Below, one piece after another: positions 10,878-22,541 of a stretch of 64,000 nucleotides of DNA (position 1 is its first letter; each line of letters begins with the position of its first letter). The stretch is from Panicum virgatum (taxonomy: Eukaryota; Streptophyta; Magnoliopsida; Poales; Poaceae), in assembly GCF_016808335.1 (NCBI RefSeq), contig NC_053150.1, positions 43,179,607 through 43,243,606 of the forward strand, read 5' to 3'. The position numbers and the translations under genes were made by a program. The notes beneath the pieces were generated by a model. It did no database searches, was not told where the DNA came from, and saw nothing but the letters and a program-made list of their open reading frames with translations.

Positions 10878-11872
10878 GTTACTGTAGTGGTTGCGAAAAT
10901 GAATCCCCTTGGATGCACACTTGGAAGGTTCAAAGCAAGCATTGGAGTTCTTGGAAATGGTATATCAATAGTTGATATGATTGCTATTGACAAAAAATAT
11001 ACTTACTTATTTAGGTTAATTTGATTGCTAACTAAATATTTGTTCGACATGCACTTGAATATAGGAACATGATGTGCAGTTGATTCTGACAGATTACTGT
11101 ATGCTTGATATGACTGGTTATGACCTTCTAGTTGAGGTGAAGGTAGGTTCCTTTGATGAAAAATAGTTCTACTTTCACCAAATGTTATGTTGAATGTTTC
11201 TGTGTACTAATATTTAAAAATAAATAATTCATAATATTGTTATTTTTCTACCAACCTCAGTTTCTGTTTAATTAGCAACTTTGACCAAGGCACGGAGACC
11301 AAGACAGTCACTTGGTTTGAGGGAAATGACGAAAATACCCTTGAGTAAAAAGTTGCACTTACCGTGAAATTTCTAGAACAACCCTGACCTGTAGTTTTGG
11401 CGCGAGTACTGTGCTACACCGAATTCAAAACGACGGGCGGGACGCTCTAAACTTAACAAATCAGGCGCAGGCTTCCGGAGTCTGAGGCCGCTCCAACTGA
11501 AAGCCATCTTGCTCACCACTTGTCATAGTAAGGGTAAAATTGGAAAAATAATCCTCGGGAAGCGCGCAATGCCAAGTATTTAGAAAAAGAAAAAGTGGTC
11601 AAAGTTGAGAAGTATTACGAAACGGAGGTTGGTATATAGAAATCACCCAAGATTAATCATATCCCTGTGGTGATTACATGCACCGAGGATGACCCTGAAA
11701 GAATAAAAAAGTGAGTAAATAGAAAAATTGTCTGTTACATAATTTTTACCTAAGTATTCAATTTTATTTAGATCCCTGTTTTGTATTAAGGTGCCTTGAT
11801 GGAGGTGCAAAGGACTATATCATCAAGCCTATCAAAGTTGCTAATGTGCCTCACCTTCTGAGCTACATTTGA
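10878..11872 (+). pseudogene. Truncated inverted copy of the response regulator
   Basis: Exon 1 is absent. Exon 2 is broken: GTTACTGTAGTGG at 10878-10890, about 30 bp of filler, then its remainder at 10921-10959. Exons 3 (11065-11142), 4 (11640-11710) and 5 (11791-11872) have exactly the same lengths and phases as the intact gene at 3310-4318. It keeps the phosphoacceptor box (LTDYCMLDMTG, P changed to L), [16 protein letters not shown] and [11 protein letters not shown], then TGA TGA is reduced to TGA TGAG. Homology with the intact gene continues into the 3' flank to about 12210. Intron 3 holds a 382-bp MITE that abuts exon 4. With no start exon it is probably not translated as a receiver. 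Confidence 0.8.
11251..11632. mobile_element. Stowaway-like MITE in intron 3 of the response-regulator pseudogene
   Basis: Terminal inverted repeats CCAACCTCAGTTTC and GAAACGGAGGTTGG, flanked by TA on both sides (11249-11250, 11633-11634). This is the Tc1/mariner-type target duplication. The right end lies only 7 bp before exon 4, so the intron's original 3' splice region is gone and TATAG now precedes the exon. Confidence 0.75.
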
Positions 11873-12210
11873 TGAGTCAAGAAGGGCTATGAATAAAGAT
11901 GAAATAATATAACTCTTTTCTAGGGTTATATTTCTCATTATCTAGTTATCGTTATTTGAATATGACCATGTATTCTTTATGTCATCGTTTATTTCCAATC
12001 CATTTGAACTTATAAAAGACTGTTGTGACCGTCATAATTTAGACATGACCATGTATGGTCCTCTTTTATACCATCATCTGTGTGTGGTCTATTCAAACTT
12101 CTATATAAGACTATTGTGTGACTTCATAGTGTTTTGTGTCTTCATGATCATGCCTTTGCATTACAAACTAGTTAGAGAACTCAGAATAACATCATACTAA
12201 GATTCAATGT

Positions 12211-13930
12211 CGTTTTAGCAGTATAGTGATTATAACCTATCATGTTACACATAGTAAATATGTTGTTCTCTTATTAATTTTACCACTTCATTATTACTTG
12301 CAGTGGATGATATAGGCTCATATTTTATTCAAGATCTCCCTACTCACATTTGTCTACTCCAGTTCATCCCCCTCCAAAATCTGCCATGAAAAATTGCAGC
12401 AAGAACCATTTAGAATCACTCGTTATTGCTGGGACATATGGCACTATAGATACAGGCAAGATGTCGGTGTAGAGCCAAGAGATTAGTGTAAGCACTAGAG
12501 TGTGGGCACTTTTTGGACGTTTCGAAAAACGGTTAATTCGGTCCCAGGTTTTGGCCTCCCACTCCTTTTTAGCTAAAAATATTTAAATTAACTAGCCGGG
12601 CCGGGCTTGAACTAGGCTAAAAAAATTTCCGGTCAGGTTTCCTTTGACCAAGCCCTACTCTACAGCGCGCATGGACCACACCTGACTCTACAGCTAGTGC
12701 ATATGGATGGGCTCCCAGTGGGCTCAAGCTAAGCCCGTGGATATGACCTAAAATGTTCAGATCTATGAAGCATTCATTGTGCTCCTGTAGGTTGCCTCCC
12801 TTGCTTATCTTAACCGTCCTAATTCATCACCCTCTTAGATGAACACCAGTTTCTTCCAAAAACAGTAACATAACAAATTTCTATCCACTAGTATATAGTA
12901 ATAACACGGGATGCAGTTTCTAGCACAAACTTTGTCCCATGGTACAATGACATCACTTTGTTCCTAACACTTGGGCCCAGTCACAAACAGCCCCACGTGT
13001 CAGTGAAATGGTTCCCCTGCATTAACTGCAAAGAAACCATTTTACGAAGGAACGTTTTTGGCACGGAGCGGTGCAGAATAAAATGGCTAGACATGGGCGT
13101 ATGACTTGGATCCTCTTCCAAGTCACCTACCTTTGTGACTGTTGTAGATGCTACAGTGGCGTGGCTCAACTGGTGTGCATGGGTGCTATCTATTGCAGTT
13201 GCTCAATTGGCTGATAACGTAGATACGAGGCACATGCACCACAAGTCCACAAATCGGCTGCGCGACAAGCTGGAACAAGTGGCGAGGGAGTCTGATTGAT
13301 GAGAACAAATGAGCCCCTGCACTGCAGCAAGAAGGGACAAATGCCATGCCATCACACCCGGGGAATGCCAAGCCAAGTTGTTCTGGAGCTGGAGGCAGAC
13401 CTCTTAGTTTCGATTTATAACGATGAGCCTCTTGAACACAAATAATGGAAGAAAAATTAGAAGTACATTGCGCCGCCCTGGTTCAAGTCGGCAATTTACC
13501 TCGCTCCTCTCTGTCTGGAAGCAGCTGCAGCCTGCAGAGTGGTATCCAGAGTATGAGGACTATCAACCGGACAGCTACTGCAAAGGAGCTCCTGAATCCT
13601 GACGTCCTGGGCTCCTCGGATTCGCCCAACTTGTACTGAGCTCGTATCTGCACGGCCGTAACTTGCACGGGTGCGTTAGCTTCCAAGTGTTTAAGCATCA
13701 GTAGCAGCAACCCGTACAAATGTTACGGCGCACGGTTCCTGAGGACGGGCCTCAACCAGCACAATTGTTACGGCACACGGTTTCTCAGTACGAGCCTCTT
13801 GTCCGGGGATACAGTACAACAACAGCCCGACCGTGTTTCTGAATCGTGGTTGAAGCTCCTCAACAAGGTTTCACGGCAATCTTCTCTGCTCCTCTTGGCA
13901 TGAATCCAACAAGGTTTCAGATTCATCCTC
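12211..13930. other. Intergenic stretch without a recognised gene
   Basis: The sequence has mixed composition and only short open frames. A partial duplication is visible at 13700-13800 (TGTTACGGCGCACGGTT and TGTTACGGCACACGGTT). The last few hundred bases probably include the 3' flank of the XRI1-like gene. Confidence 0.5.
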
Positions 13931-14051
13931 GTTCACTGTGATTTGGGCAGCATGCATCCTCACTAAACCTCAGTTTCCTTTTTACAATTTCGCAGTACAA
14001 TCAGCCACAAATTTACAGCAGATATGCTTGTACTATTGCAATACAAACCAT

Positions 14052-15985
14052 TCATCCTCTTGTCCTTACGATGGTGATCGTGCCCCTCCCCGCAGTGCGG
14101 AGCCTGGTGAAGCCGGCCACCGTCTTGCCCGACGGCGCGGGCCGGTTGCCCGCCGCCACGCGCGGGGCGCACGCGAACTCCCCCACGGGATGCCGGACGG
14201 GGCGGGCCGGCGGCGTGAGGATCCACTCGTTGATGTCGGCGAGCGTCACGCTGCCGTCCGCGCCGCCGGGCTTCACCACGGTGAACGGGCGCGCCACTGC
14301 CCCGGCACCGGTGCCGGCGGCGGAGGACGGCGCCCTCCTGCTCTTCTTGCCGCAGCTTCCGTCACCCTCCTCTTTCTCTGCGTGCAGAGATGAGAATTTC
14401 GCACGGAGAGCGGTGAAAAAATTGTTACTTGTTACTGCGGTTAAGTGTGACTGTGTGAGACAGGGTCGGCATGGCCGCACCTTCCCGTGCCGGGCGCTTA
14501 GACGAGCAGTTGGCGCGGGTCGCCTGGCGCTGGGCGACACCGGTGTCACTGGCCCATGGGTCCACGTTGCAGTGAGACGAGGAGGAACTGGGAGGCTCTG
14601 CTTGTGGCTGTGTCAGAGCCTTCTCCTCCGGGCATGTCGGCAGAATTGGGTTCAGAGCGAAATGATCATCATCTGCGGGAACAGAATACTGTTAGTACAA
14701 AAGGAACACAAAACGAGCCCAGGCCTTGTTTAGATGCACTCAAAATTTTAAAATTTTACAAAATTCCGCATCACATCGAATCTTTGAACGCATGCATAAA
14801 GTATTAAATATAGCTAAACAAAATAACTAATTATACAGTTTGACTATAATTTGCGAGACGGATCTTTTGAGTCTAGTTAATCCATGTCGGAAAAATAATT
14901 ACCAAATACAAACGAAAGTGCTACAATATTTTACACCCAAAACTTTTCGCATCTAAACAAGACTCAAATTTGATGCAAATTACAAAAGGCAGCGAGATCA
15001 AGGAGATCATAATCTCACTGAATTAAAAAAACCAAATGTTTTCCTGAAGCAATTGTTCCTTCTCTCAAATCAGGCGCATGATGCAGAAATGATGGGTCAG
15101 GACAGACAGCAATGTGCTGCTAATCTCGAGTGGGCCCGGGCATGAATTTCACAAGCACCGTGGTTATTTAATGGAGTAATCATCGAAGCCTGTCCTAGTT
15201 GTTTGGAATCGTACCACAATCATGAAATAAATGAAAATGTATGGTACCAAAGTCCTTGGGGACAGTAAAAATAAAAAAGAACAGGAAGTGTGTAAACAAA
15301 GCCAAACCACTTCAGAAGTTCAGACCTGAGAGCAAACCAGCTTCTGAATCCCTACATTGGGAAGAGACAGCGCTCGCCTCCTTCAGAGGGCTGCCGGAAG
15401 TGAAGCCCACGGCGAGTTCCACCTCGTCCGAGCCCCATAAGCTCTGGCGAAACAGCAAGAGTTCGCTGAGAAAAGCAGGCACGCAGCATAATCCGACCAC
15501 AAGAGTTGCATTGCACGTGAATCCTCGTTAATGGAGGTGAAGCTTCCACTCTCACCTGGAGTAGCTCGTCCAGCTCCCCGTCCCCGGGCATCGCCGTCGC
15601 ATCCTGCGGCGTCGGCAAGGCGGCGACTGCCGCCGTTGACGCCTCCGACACCGGGGACTCCATGCCTAGCACACATGCCAGACAGCGAACGAGTTAGCGC
15701 CATGGACAAACCAGCGCTGCAGGGAACGGAAACGAAAACGAAAAGCGAGACCGGCTTACATTTGGGGACGACGAGCTCCTCAAGCTCGCGCTCGCAGGTA
15801 CCAAGATCGCCGGTGCCAGCTCCCCATGCTCCTAGACCGAAGTAGCTGAGCTGCGGATCCCATCCAAGGAGGAAGCCGCTGCTGCTGGTGGTCTCGCCCA
15901 AGCTGCATGCCATGGCGTCCAAAGGCCACCAAGCCTGCCTCCCGGCGTGCAGGGCGCTTTCCTGGACTGTCTGGCCTGCTTCCAT
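14052..15985 (-). CDS. XRI1: XRI1-like protein (DNA repair / meiosis), complete, five exons
   Basis: Minus-strand exons at 15760-15985, 15556-15665, 15326-15443, 14481-14672 and 14052-14377 total 972 nt, giving a 323-residue protein. All introns are GT-AG and phases join without a stop. The C-terminus carries the hallmark of the plant XRI1 family: PFTVVKPGGADGSVTLADIN, ILTPPARPVRHPVGEFAC, then SGKTVAGFTRL and GRGTITIVRTRG at the very end. The N-terminal half has QAWWPLDAMACSL and, across the exon 2/3 join, DELLQSLWGSDEVELAVGF. Arabidopsis XRI1 is an X-ray-induced nuclear protein needed for double-strand break repair and meiosis and interacts with MND1; that role is carried over by family. The start at 15985 was chosen because the upstream in-frame Met (16219) lies beyond the TATA box. 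The third intron (653 bp) contains a MITE. Confidence 0.88.
14722..14963. mobile_element. GGCCTTGTTTAG-type MITE in an XRI1 intron
   Basis: Ends GGCCTTGTTTAGATGC and GCATCTAAACAAGAC are near-perfect inverted repeats. The interior has the ACTAATTA and TTGCGAGACGGAT motifs shared with the copies at 44301, 45281 and 49171. No clear target duplication could be read. It sits wholly inside the intron, so splicing of the XRI1-like gene should tolerate it. Confidence 0.7.
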
Positions 15986-16055
15986 GGGGAAGAGAAACTG
16001 GGAGTCCGAGGCTGAAGGCGTGCAGGTTTGGTTAGGAGAGGCCTGCCATGCGTGC

Positions 16056-16062
16056 TTAAATA
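16056..16062 (-). promoter_or_regulatory. TATA-like box of the XRI1-like gene
   Basis: TATTTAA on the minus strand, about 70 bp before the ATG at 15985, in an otherwise GC-rich leader. It supports the chosen start codon. Confidence 0.5.
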
Positions 16063-16396
16063 GCAGGGCTTTCGGGAGGCCTAAAGGCGAAAGGTTGTCT
16101 CTGCGCGCACTGCAGGACGCCAGTACGGCATGTCGATCGGGAGCGAGCACGGCTAGTCGGGGACGAGAGGAAAAGAAGGCATGGAAATCTTGCAAAGGGC
16201 AAAGGGGGCAGCGAGCCAACGAAAGTGGCTTTTGTTTGCTATGACTCTTCGACCTTTCACAGCTTCACTCTTTGTTGTGCGTCTCATTCCTCGTCCACCT
16301 TTTTTCACTTCTTGATGTTATATCTTTTTTTTTAAGAAATTGATGTTATATTGAATGTGGGTAGAACACAGTTGCAAACTTGCAACTGTTGGTCAA

Positions 16397-18131
16397 TGAA
16401 AGGATCGAGGCCCAAGAAGGGGGTTGAATTGAGACTTTTTTCAAATTTTTATCGAGTCCTTAACCTAGACTAGTATTGACCAATCTACAAGTTTGATTCT
16501 ATCAACTAGAGCACACTAGCATCATTAAACTAGGTAGGATAACATACTAGCATGTTCATCATCCTTAAGAAAGATCACAATAACTAATATGCAACCTAGT
16601 CAAGAGATCAAACTAGCAAGTAGAAAAATTAGGCAAGGAGCATCCAAGCAAGTACAAGAACGAGCTCTAGAGATATGAAATGCTAGCAAAGTAAATGAGA
16701 GAGACACGGGACAACCGAATTTTGTCCCGTGGTATCGATGAGTTGACGCTCCCCCCTAATCCACATTGGAGCACCCACTAAGGGTATCGCTCCCTTGCAT
16801 CACCAAGAAGCAAGTCTTCACTAAGAATGCTCTTTCTCCATCTCCGGAATGGCGAGCTTCACACCATGTACAATTTCCTTCACTTGGGGCTCCCACAATC
16901 ACCAAGAGCTCACCAAGAATCACCCGATCACCAAGATCATCTAGGTGCCATCAAACACCAAGAGTAACAAGCTCTCAAGGCTTCACTTGACCCTCACTGA
17001 GATGGCCCTAAGCACTAGCACACTTGCTACTCAAGGAATGATTGAATTCTTCTTGTTTGAATCACTTGTAAGCACTAAATCTTTATTCAATGGCTCCAAA
17101 CACTTCTCTTCTCTTCTCTAGGGTGGCCTCAGGTATTCAATGCATCAAAGGCATCATAAATGACCCAGGGGTCGACTTATATAGAGTGGAGAGGCACCCC
17201 TAGCCATTGGGAACAAACTGCCCAGAAAGTCGTAGGCACCGGTTAGACCGCAGCCCTGTCACCGGTGTAACCGGTCACTCTAAATCCAAATAGTAGCCAT
17301 TGACAATATGAGAGTGGCATTCTGACAGAAATGCACCGGTGCTTGCTCCTTTGAGGCACCGGTGTAACCGGTGCTGAAGAGTATTTGAAGTTGCAGCCAT
17401 CAAAGCCTCTAATCATTAGTACTGTGCATGCACCAGTGCTTCCATTTCATGCCACCGGTGCAACCGGTGCTGAAGGATACTTCTCATGCCCAAATACATG
17501 CTCTCTGAAGGATGCCACGGTGAATAGACCGGTGCTCATTTGTTGTACACCGGTGTAACCGGTGATACTAAGATTTTTCCCCTTCGATCCTTGCTGCAGA
17601 GTCCGATTAGACCGGAGGTAAGGCACCGGTGCAACCGGTTGCCTTCGGATGCACTGGTGCTCCATCACCGGTTTAACCGGTGATACTGTCTTTTTCTGAT
17701 TTGAGCTGAGTTGATTTGAAATTGATTCTTTCTTCGAGATTTTGTTCTTCCAAGTATTTTTTTGAGTTCTTTTGAGCTGACTTGGACTGAATTGAGCAAG
17801 TGTGCATCGTTTCTAAGGCCAAGTCGATTCGAGTCAAACTACTAACCCGAGAACCCCTCTTAATAGTATGATCACTAACTTAAGTCTATAAAACTCAAAC
17901 TATATCAAGTGTCATTCATATCCTTATGACACTTGAATCTAGAATAGTCCTTGATCTTGAAAAATTGAGTCCGTGAATCGTTTGATCATGAATTTTGAGG
18001 GGTCTCCTTTCACATTTCATATGAGACTTAACTTGTAAAGATTATTTCCTTCAAAACACACGTTAGTCGCATACGGTCGTCATTAATAACCGAAACTTAC
18101 TGAATGCATCTATGGGCCTAGATGTGCTTCA
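16397..18131 (-). mobile_element. Solo LTR, Copia SIRE/Maximus-like (1,735 bp)
   Basis: Flanked by a perfect GTCAA duplication (16392-16396, 18132-18136). On the minus strand the LTR starts TGAAGCACATC and ends with the CAACCCCCCTTCTTGGG to CCTTTCA terminus typical of this Copia lineage. Between 17230 and 17690 it carries about eight ACCGGT(N)AACCGGT modules. No internal domain remains. Confidence 0.85.
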
Positions 18132-18136
18132 GTCAA

Positions 18137-20513
18137 GCGTACATACTGTGCAAACCATGCCTTTGGTTGAACCGTGAACAATCCGCCAAAAAGTATTTAG
18201 AAGATCCTAATATTATTCTAAAACAGACATACATATAAAGGTAACCGATGCTATGCAAGTAGGTGAATTCCGAGACCATTATCATCGAGCTTTTTTCGTG
18301 GAATGTGAAATCGGCAACCACCAAGAGAAGCACAAAAATCAAAAGAAGAATAGTGTCTATGTTTTTTTCTTGCGATAGATTGTCTATGCTATTGCATTAC
18401 TTATCCTTAGGATGAAATCAAGTTTAATCTGTTGAAGAATAAGTAATTTTCCACGTTTTCGTACTAGGAGGCCAAAACTGAAAGTCTCAGTCTTAGACCG
18501 GGTATTTTACTCGATGCTAAAGGCAACCTTTGGTAATGGTTGGAAAGACCAACTTGTATCAAATGCTTCCTCCCTCCCTCTTTTCAAAATCCTCTTTTAT
18601 TTTAATTGTTTATTATTATTTATTCTTTTAGAATTGCTACGCGTAAGTTTATTAATCATGATCAAGTTAAAATAATGTATGAAAATAACTAAAAGTCACC
18701 GCCAGTCATATAATTAAGATATGTAGATATAATAATATTTACAAATATACAAATGTCACAGTCACAAGTACTAGAAATGTAACTAGCAATCATTTTAATC
18801 TTGATTACAAGTATACTAAGCCCCTCCTGTCATCGATGCGGATTATTATTATGGCCACGGTAGAACTCGCCTCTAAAATCTAGGTCTCTCATAATGAATC
18901 CTATGAGTTGCTCCGATGTGGCTGTTATCCTATCCAGATGGAGAACTTCATTCCTGATTATCATTTTGAAAAAAATAAAGCTTGATATATTAATTCATCG
19001 CATCAGTATAATTAGAAAAACTTAATTATGAATAGTTTGTACATACTCTTAGGTTCTCCGTCGTTGTCAACCCGCAATGGTTTAGAGCATGCATGAACTC
19101 ACATATGTAGTACCCATACCAATTATTTCCTTGTTCTTATCTCACACACTATAGGAGAAATAAATTAGTTATACAATATTTGTGTGTGCGTTTATAGATC
19201 AAATGAGATGTGCAAAATGTTCATGACCCCACGTACCAGAAAGTCCATTCTAACGTTCATTTCCTCCTTCCATTGACCGCTACCTTTGTTTTTTTCACAA
19301 TTTTTTTCCACATGCCGAGCTTAAAAATATATTCAATGTTTAACTAATCTAAAAATGAAAAGTGTTCGTGCAAATTAAACTTACATGTTCAATGGGTCTA
19401 TGGATGCATTGGATTTCCCTCTGTTTTTTCCTCAATGAGTCCAACACTATAAGTTTGCCAAACTCCACACAAAGTACGTGCAAAATCCAATGAAGCATGC
19501 ACATATTGATATACAAGCCTATATACATGCATTAGATTTAACATTTATGTAGGAGTAGAAAAGAGGTATGTAGGATATGAACATATAGGATTTGTTAAAT
19601 TGCGTAGTTAGCGCTTTGTACATATTTTGATATGTCTCCTGTTATTTCGTTCTCAAATATTCCTCATTGATTTGCAAGGGACTCATGAAGCCCACCATAT
19701 GACTTGTCAAATTTTCCTCATTGATTTCCTATCAGCTTAACCTTTCATGTTAAAGCAGTTCATGCATGCAATTTAATGTAATTCAATGATTGTGTAACAT
19801 CACTTATTCGATAAGTGTTTGTTTTAAAAAAACTATTTTGTTTTAAAAATCTATTCCACAAGTGCGATTTAGTGGAGTAGAGAGATCAAAACTTGCATAC
19901 ATTTTTTAATTAATTTTAACTATTTTCTAATGGAATTCAGTTTATACCCTCTAACTATCACAAACTCTGATTTTCGATCTTCAGAGGCCATCCAACTCTC
20001 GAAATTGGGCAAGTTTGGCCTTTAGGGTGGTTTCAAAAGTTGTTTCTCATTTTGCAAAAATGATATATATTCAAATTTAAACAAAAAATTCATAAGTAAG
20101 TAATCTTAAATTAGAAAAAATGAAACTACAACCAATTTTTTTTCGAAAATGCAGCCTACCTATTGGCACTCTATTTCTCAATCAATTTTTTTTGCATAAT
20201 CCTAGTATTTGTTTAGTTGTAGTTATTCCTATTATTTTTGAATAAATAAGATTCAAATAGATCAATAGTAGATTTGTTGTATTTTTAGAAAAAAATTGGT
20301 ACCCGTTTCATATTTGTCTAATTTAAAATTAATTAGTTTTGATTTCTTTGTATCTAATTAGTTCTTTTAAGTTTTTAAAATACAAAACTACCTTTTGAAA
20401 CCAACAGAAGGACCAAACTTATCCGGTTTCGACTGTGGATGGTTCTCGGTATCCGATTTTATAGTTGAAGGTCAAAAATCAGACTTTGTTATAGTTCGAG
20501 AGTGTAAACTTGC
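18137..20513. other. AT-rich intergenic stretch
   Basis: I see no gene, no repeated unit and no clear element ends here. Many T and A runs make short open frames meaningless. Confidence 0.5.
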
Positions 20514-20720
20514 AGGGTCGTCCTTAGGGGCGTGTGAGCTGTGCGACCGCACAGGGGCCCTAAATTTGAATGGTCCCCAAAATATAAAGTATACCTTATG
20601 TATAGTAATATATGAGGCTTCAATTTTGTTAATTTGCAACCCAATCTATAGCAAAAAAATGAGGCCCAAATTGCACCTAGAAGTCACACATCGTATTCCT
20701 AATTGTCGATAGTGCGATGC
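20514..20720 (+). mobile_element. Possible end of a hAT-type element
   Basis: CAGGGTCGTCCTTAGGGGCG and the following GCACAGGGGCCC, AAATTTGAATGG, CCCCAAAAT resemble the non-coding ends of grass hAT elements related to TTF-type zinc-finger transposases. The second end and target duplication were not found. From 20721 to 20908 the sequence is GC-rich and unassigned. Confidence 0.3.
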
Positions 20721-20908
20721 CCAGCCTTCCGCTCGGGGGCCGTGGCGGTGCTCGACTCGATCACCGACACCGAAGACAAGACCGACGCCGCTTTATCTTC
20801 TGTCGTGCACTGACACTCGTGTCTCGCGGAGGAGCGAACTCGTGCCTGGCGGTCGCCCGAGGGTGTAGCAGTTAACGTGGTATCTTCTCAAACGACGATA
20901 CATATTTT

Positions 20909-21136
20909 TTAAAAAAGAAAATAGTATTGGCCTGCATGCTGTTGTCTCGGACTCAAACGTTGCAACGGTAGACTGAAACTTTTACCTACCGCTGCATGTG
21001 TACGTATATAACACGCTTTTTTCATGTGGGAGACCGAATTATTAGTACCAGGGCCATGACGCATCGTGCAGCAAGGTGAGACGACAAGCGTAAGAAGAAC
21101 AAAACAGAGCAAGGCTTGAATGTGTAACTGTAACAT
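20909..21136 (-). CDS. Candidate small secreted peptide (75 aa), unrecognised
   Basis: The open frame from the ATG at 21136 begins with a short hydrophilic stretch and a strong hydrophobic core (LLCFVLLTLVV) ending SPCC, which looks like a signal peptide. The remainder is basic, with few cysteines. An in-frame ATG further upstream would extend it to 21202, across the CACTA border. The CACTA element inserted about 60 bp 5' of this ATG, which would have separated the ORF from its promoter. It has no known family, and chance cannot be excluded. Confidence 0.25.
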   Translation of the reverse strand: MLQLHIQALLCFVLLTLVVSPCCTMRHGPGTNNSVSHMKKACYIRTHAAVGKSFSLPLQRLSPRQQHAGQYYFLF

Positions 21137-21921
21137 AGCTAGAGCTGGGGTACGTAGGGTCAAGGGAACCAAAGTTTTCCACGTCATAATTCGTGTGCAC
21201 ACTACTACAGAATAGACCTTTATTTTAGGCCATTTGTCCCGGCAGCCTTTGGGCCCGGGACAATATGTGGTTTTTATCCCGAGTCCAACGGCTAGCCGGG
21301 CCAGCGGGGGGGGGGGGGGGATAGAGGCCTTTTGTCCCGGTTGGAGGCACCAACCGGGACAAAAGGCCCCCCTTTTGTCCCAATTAGTGTCTCCAACCGG
21401 GACAAAACTCCTTGGCCCCCTTATCCCCTTCCCTCTCCCCCGCCCGAGCCATTAAGCTCACTTGTTTCTTGCTGTTCTTGGCTCGGGAGAGAGGAGTTTT
21501 TGCTCATTTCTTCACCACATTTGTGAAGATCTTTGATTCCCCGTCCATCCATCGGCGCTAAAGGTTTGGGGCTTGTTTTTCTCTTCTTCCTTGGCTTGTA
21601 TAGCTCATTTCATGCTTTAGAAATAGAGAAAATGTGTAGCTAGCTCATTTCTTGGACATTTAGCTAGATTGCATATGTAGGTGTGATTTTCTTTTAGATT
21701 TAGATGAGTATGTGGATAGTAGAAATTTTTAGAATGAGTGTAGACACATCATGTGATGTACTTGTATATATGACCATATTGTGGATAGTTGATTTTTGTA
21801 TTCATGAATGAATTAATGAAATGAGTATATTAGAATTTTTTTTATTATGAATGGATTATTTTGACACTCTAGTGATGTATTTATTCAGGCTCACATTGAA
21901 ACCATCTAGAAGCTAAAAAAA

Positions 21922-22269
21922 TCTTTATTTCGAAACAAGTATACGTCGTTAATCTCCATCCAACGGTGATGGCACTACCTTTCGGGGATACACGATGCGC
22001 TATAAGGACGTCGCGAATCGGTTGGTCGCATCATCAGCACTTCCGATTGATAAGAAGACAGCATTTGACACAGTCAGTATGGCCGTTGTTGTACCGAGAG
22101 CATATCAATGAGCACGCTGCCTGTGCCAACTGCTGTGCCTATTAATCGTAAATGTTGGTGTTGCGACTGGCCGATTGGTGACATCCTTGTACCGCACCGT
22201 GTCCCCCCGAAAGGCAGTGTCATCACCGCAGGATTGAGGTTACTGACATATACATTTTCAGAAATAAAG
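21922..22269. repeat. Large imperfect inverted repeat (hairpin), about 150-bp arms
   Basis: The left arm (21922 to about 22078) reads CTTTATTTCGAAAC, TATACGTCG, CGGTGATGGCACTACC and TTTCGGGG. The reverse complement of the right arm (about 22112-22269) reads CTTTATTTCTGAAA, TATATGTCAG, CGGTGATGACACTGCC and TTTCGGGG. The arms diverge moderately and are separated by about 30 nt. A transcript would fold into a long stem upstream of the TNP2 gene. Confidence 0.75.
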
Positions 22270-22541
22270 GTTTGTTTTTCTTCTAGAGGGTTTCTGGATA
22301 TTGAAAAGAGTGTACTCCTGGAACTGAAGGGTGTCAAAGTAATTAGAAGTTATAGAGATTTCTTTCAATTAATTAGAGATTTCTTTCAATTAATGATACA
22401 TTTCGTCTTTTTTATATGATTTCATTGTTATTTGCAAGAGTTATTAATCTGATCATTGTAATTGTAATAGTAAATAATTTTTTGCATTGCAATGGTAAGA
22501 ATTTATAATTCTGTGGAAATAAAGGTATTTTTCAGTAAAAT

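Noticed and set aside
10878..10890. ACTGTAGTG as a right-hand CACTA terminus pairing with 7013
   Set aside because: It lacks the TTTGTAGTAGTG form, no target duplication matches, and the string aligns better with the start of exon 2 of the response regulator.
15383..16219. 278-codon single open frame on the minus strand
   Set aside because: It reads through the first introns of the XRI1-like gene and starts upstream of its TATA box. The spliced model explains the conserved parts better.
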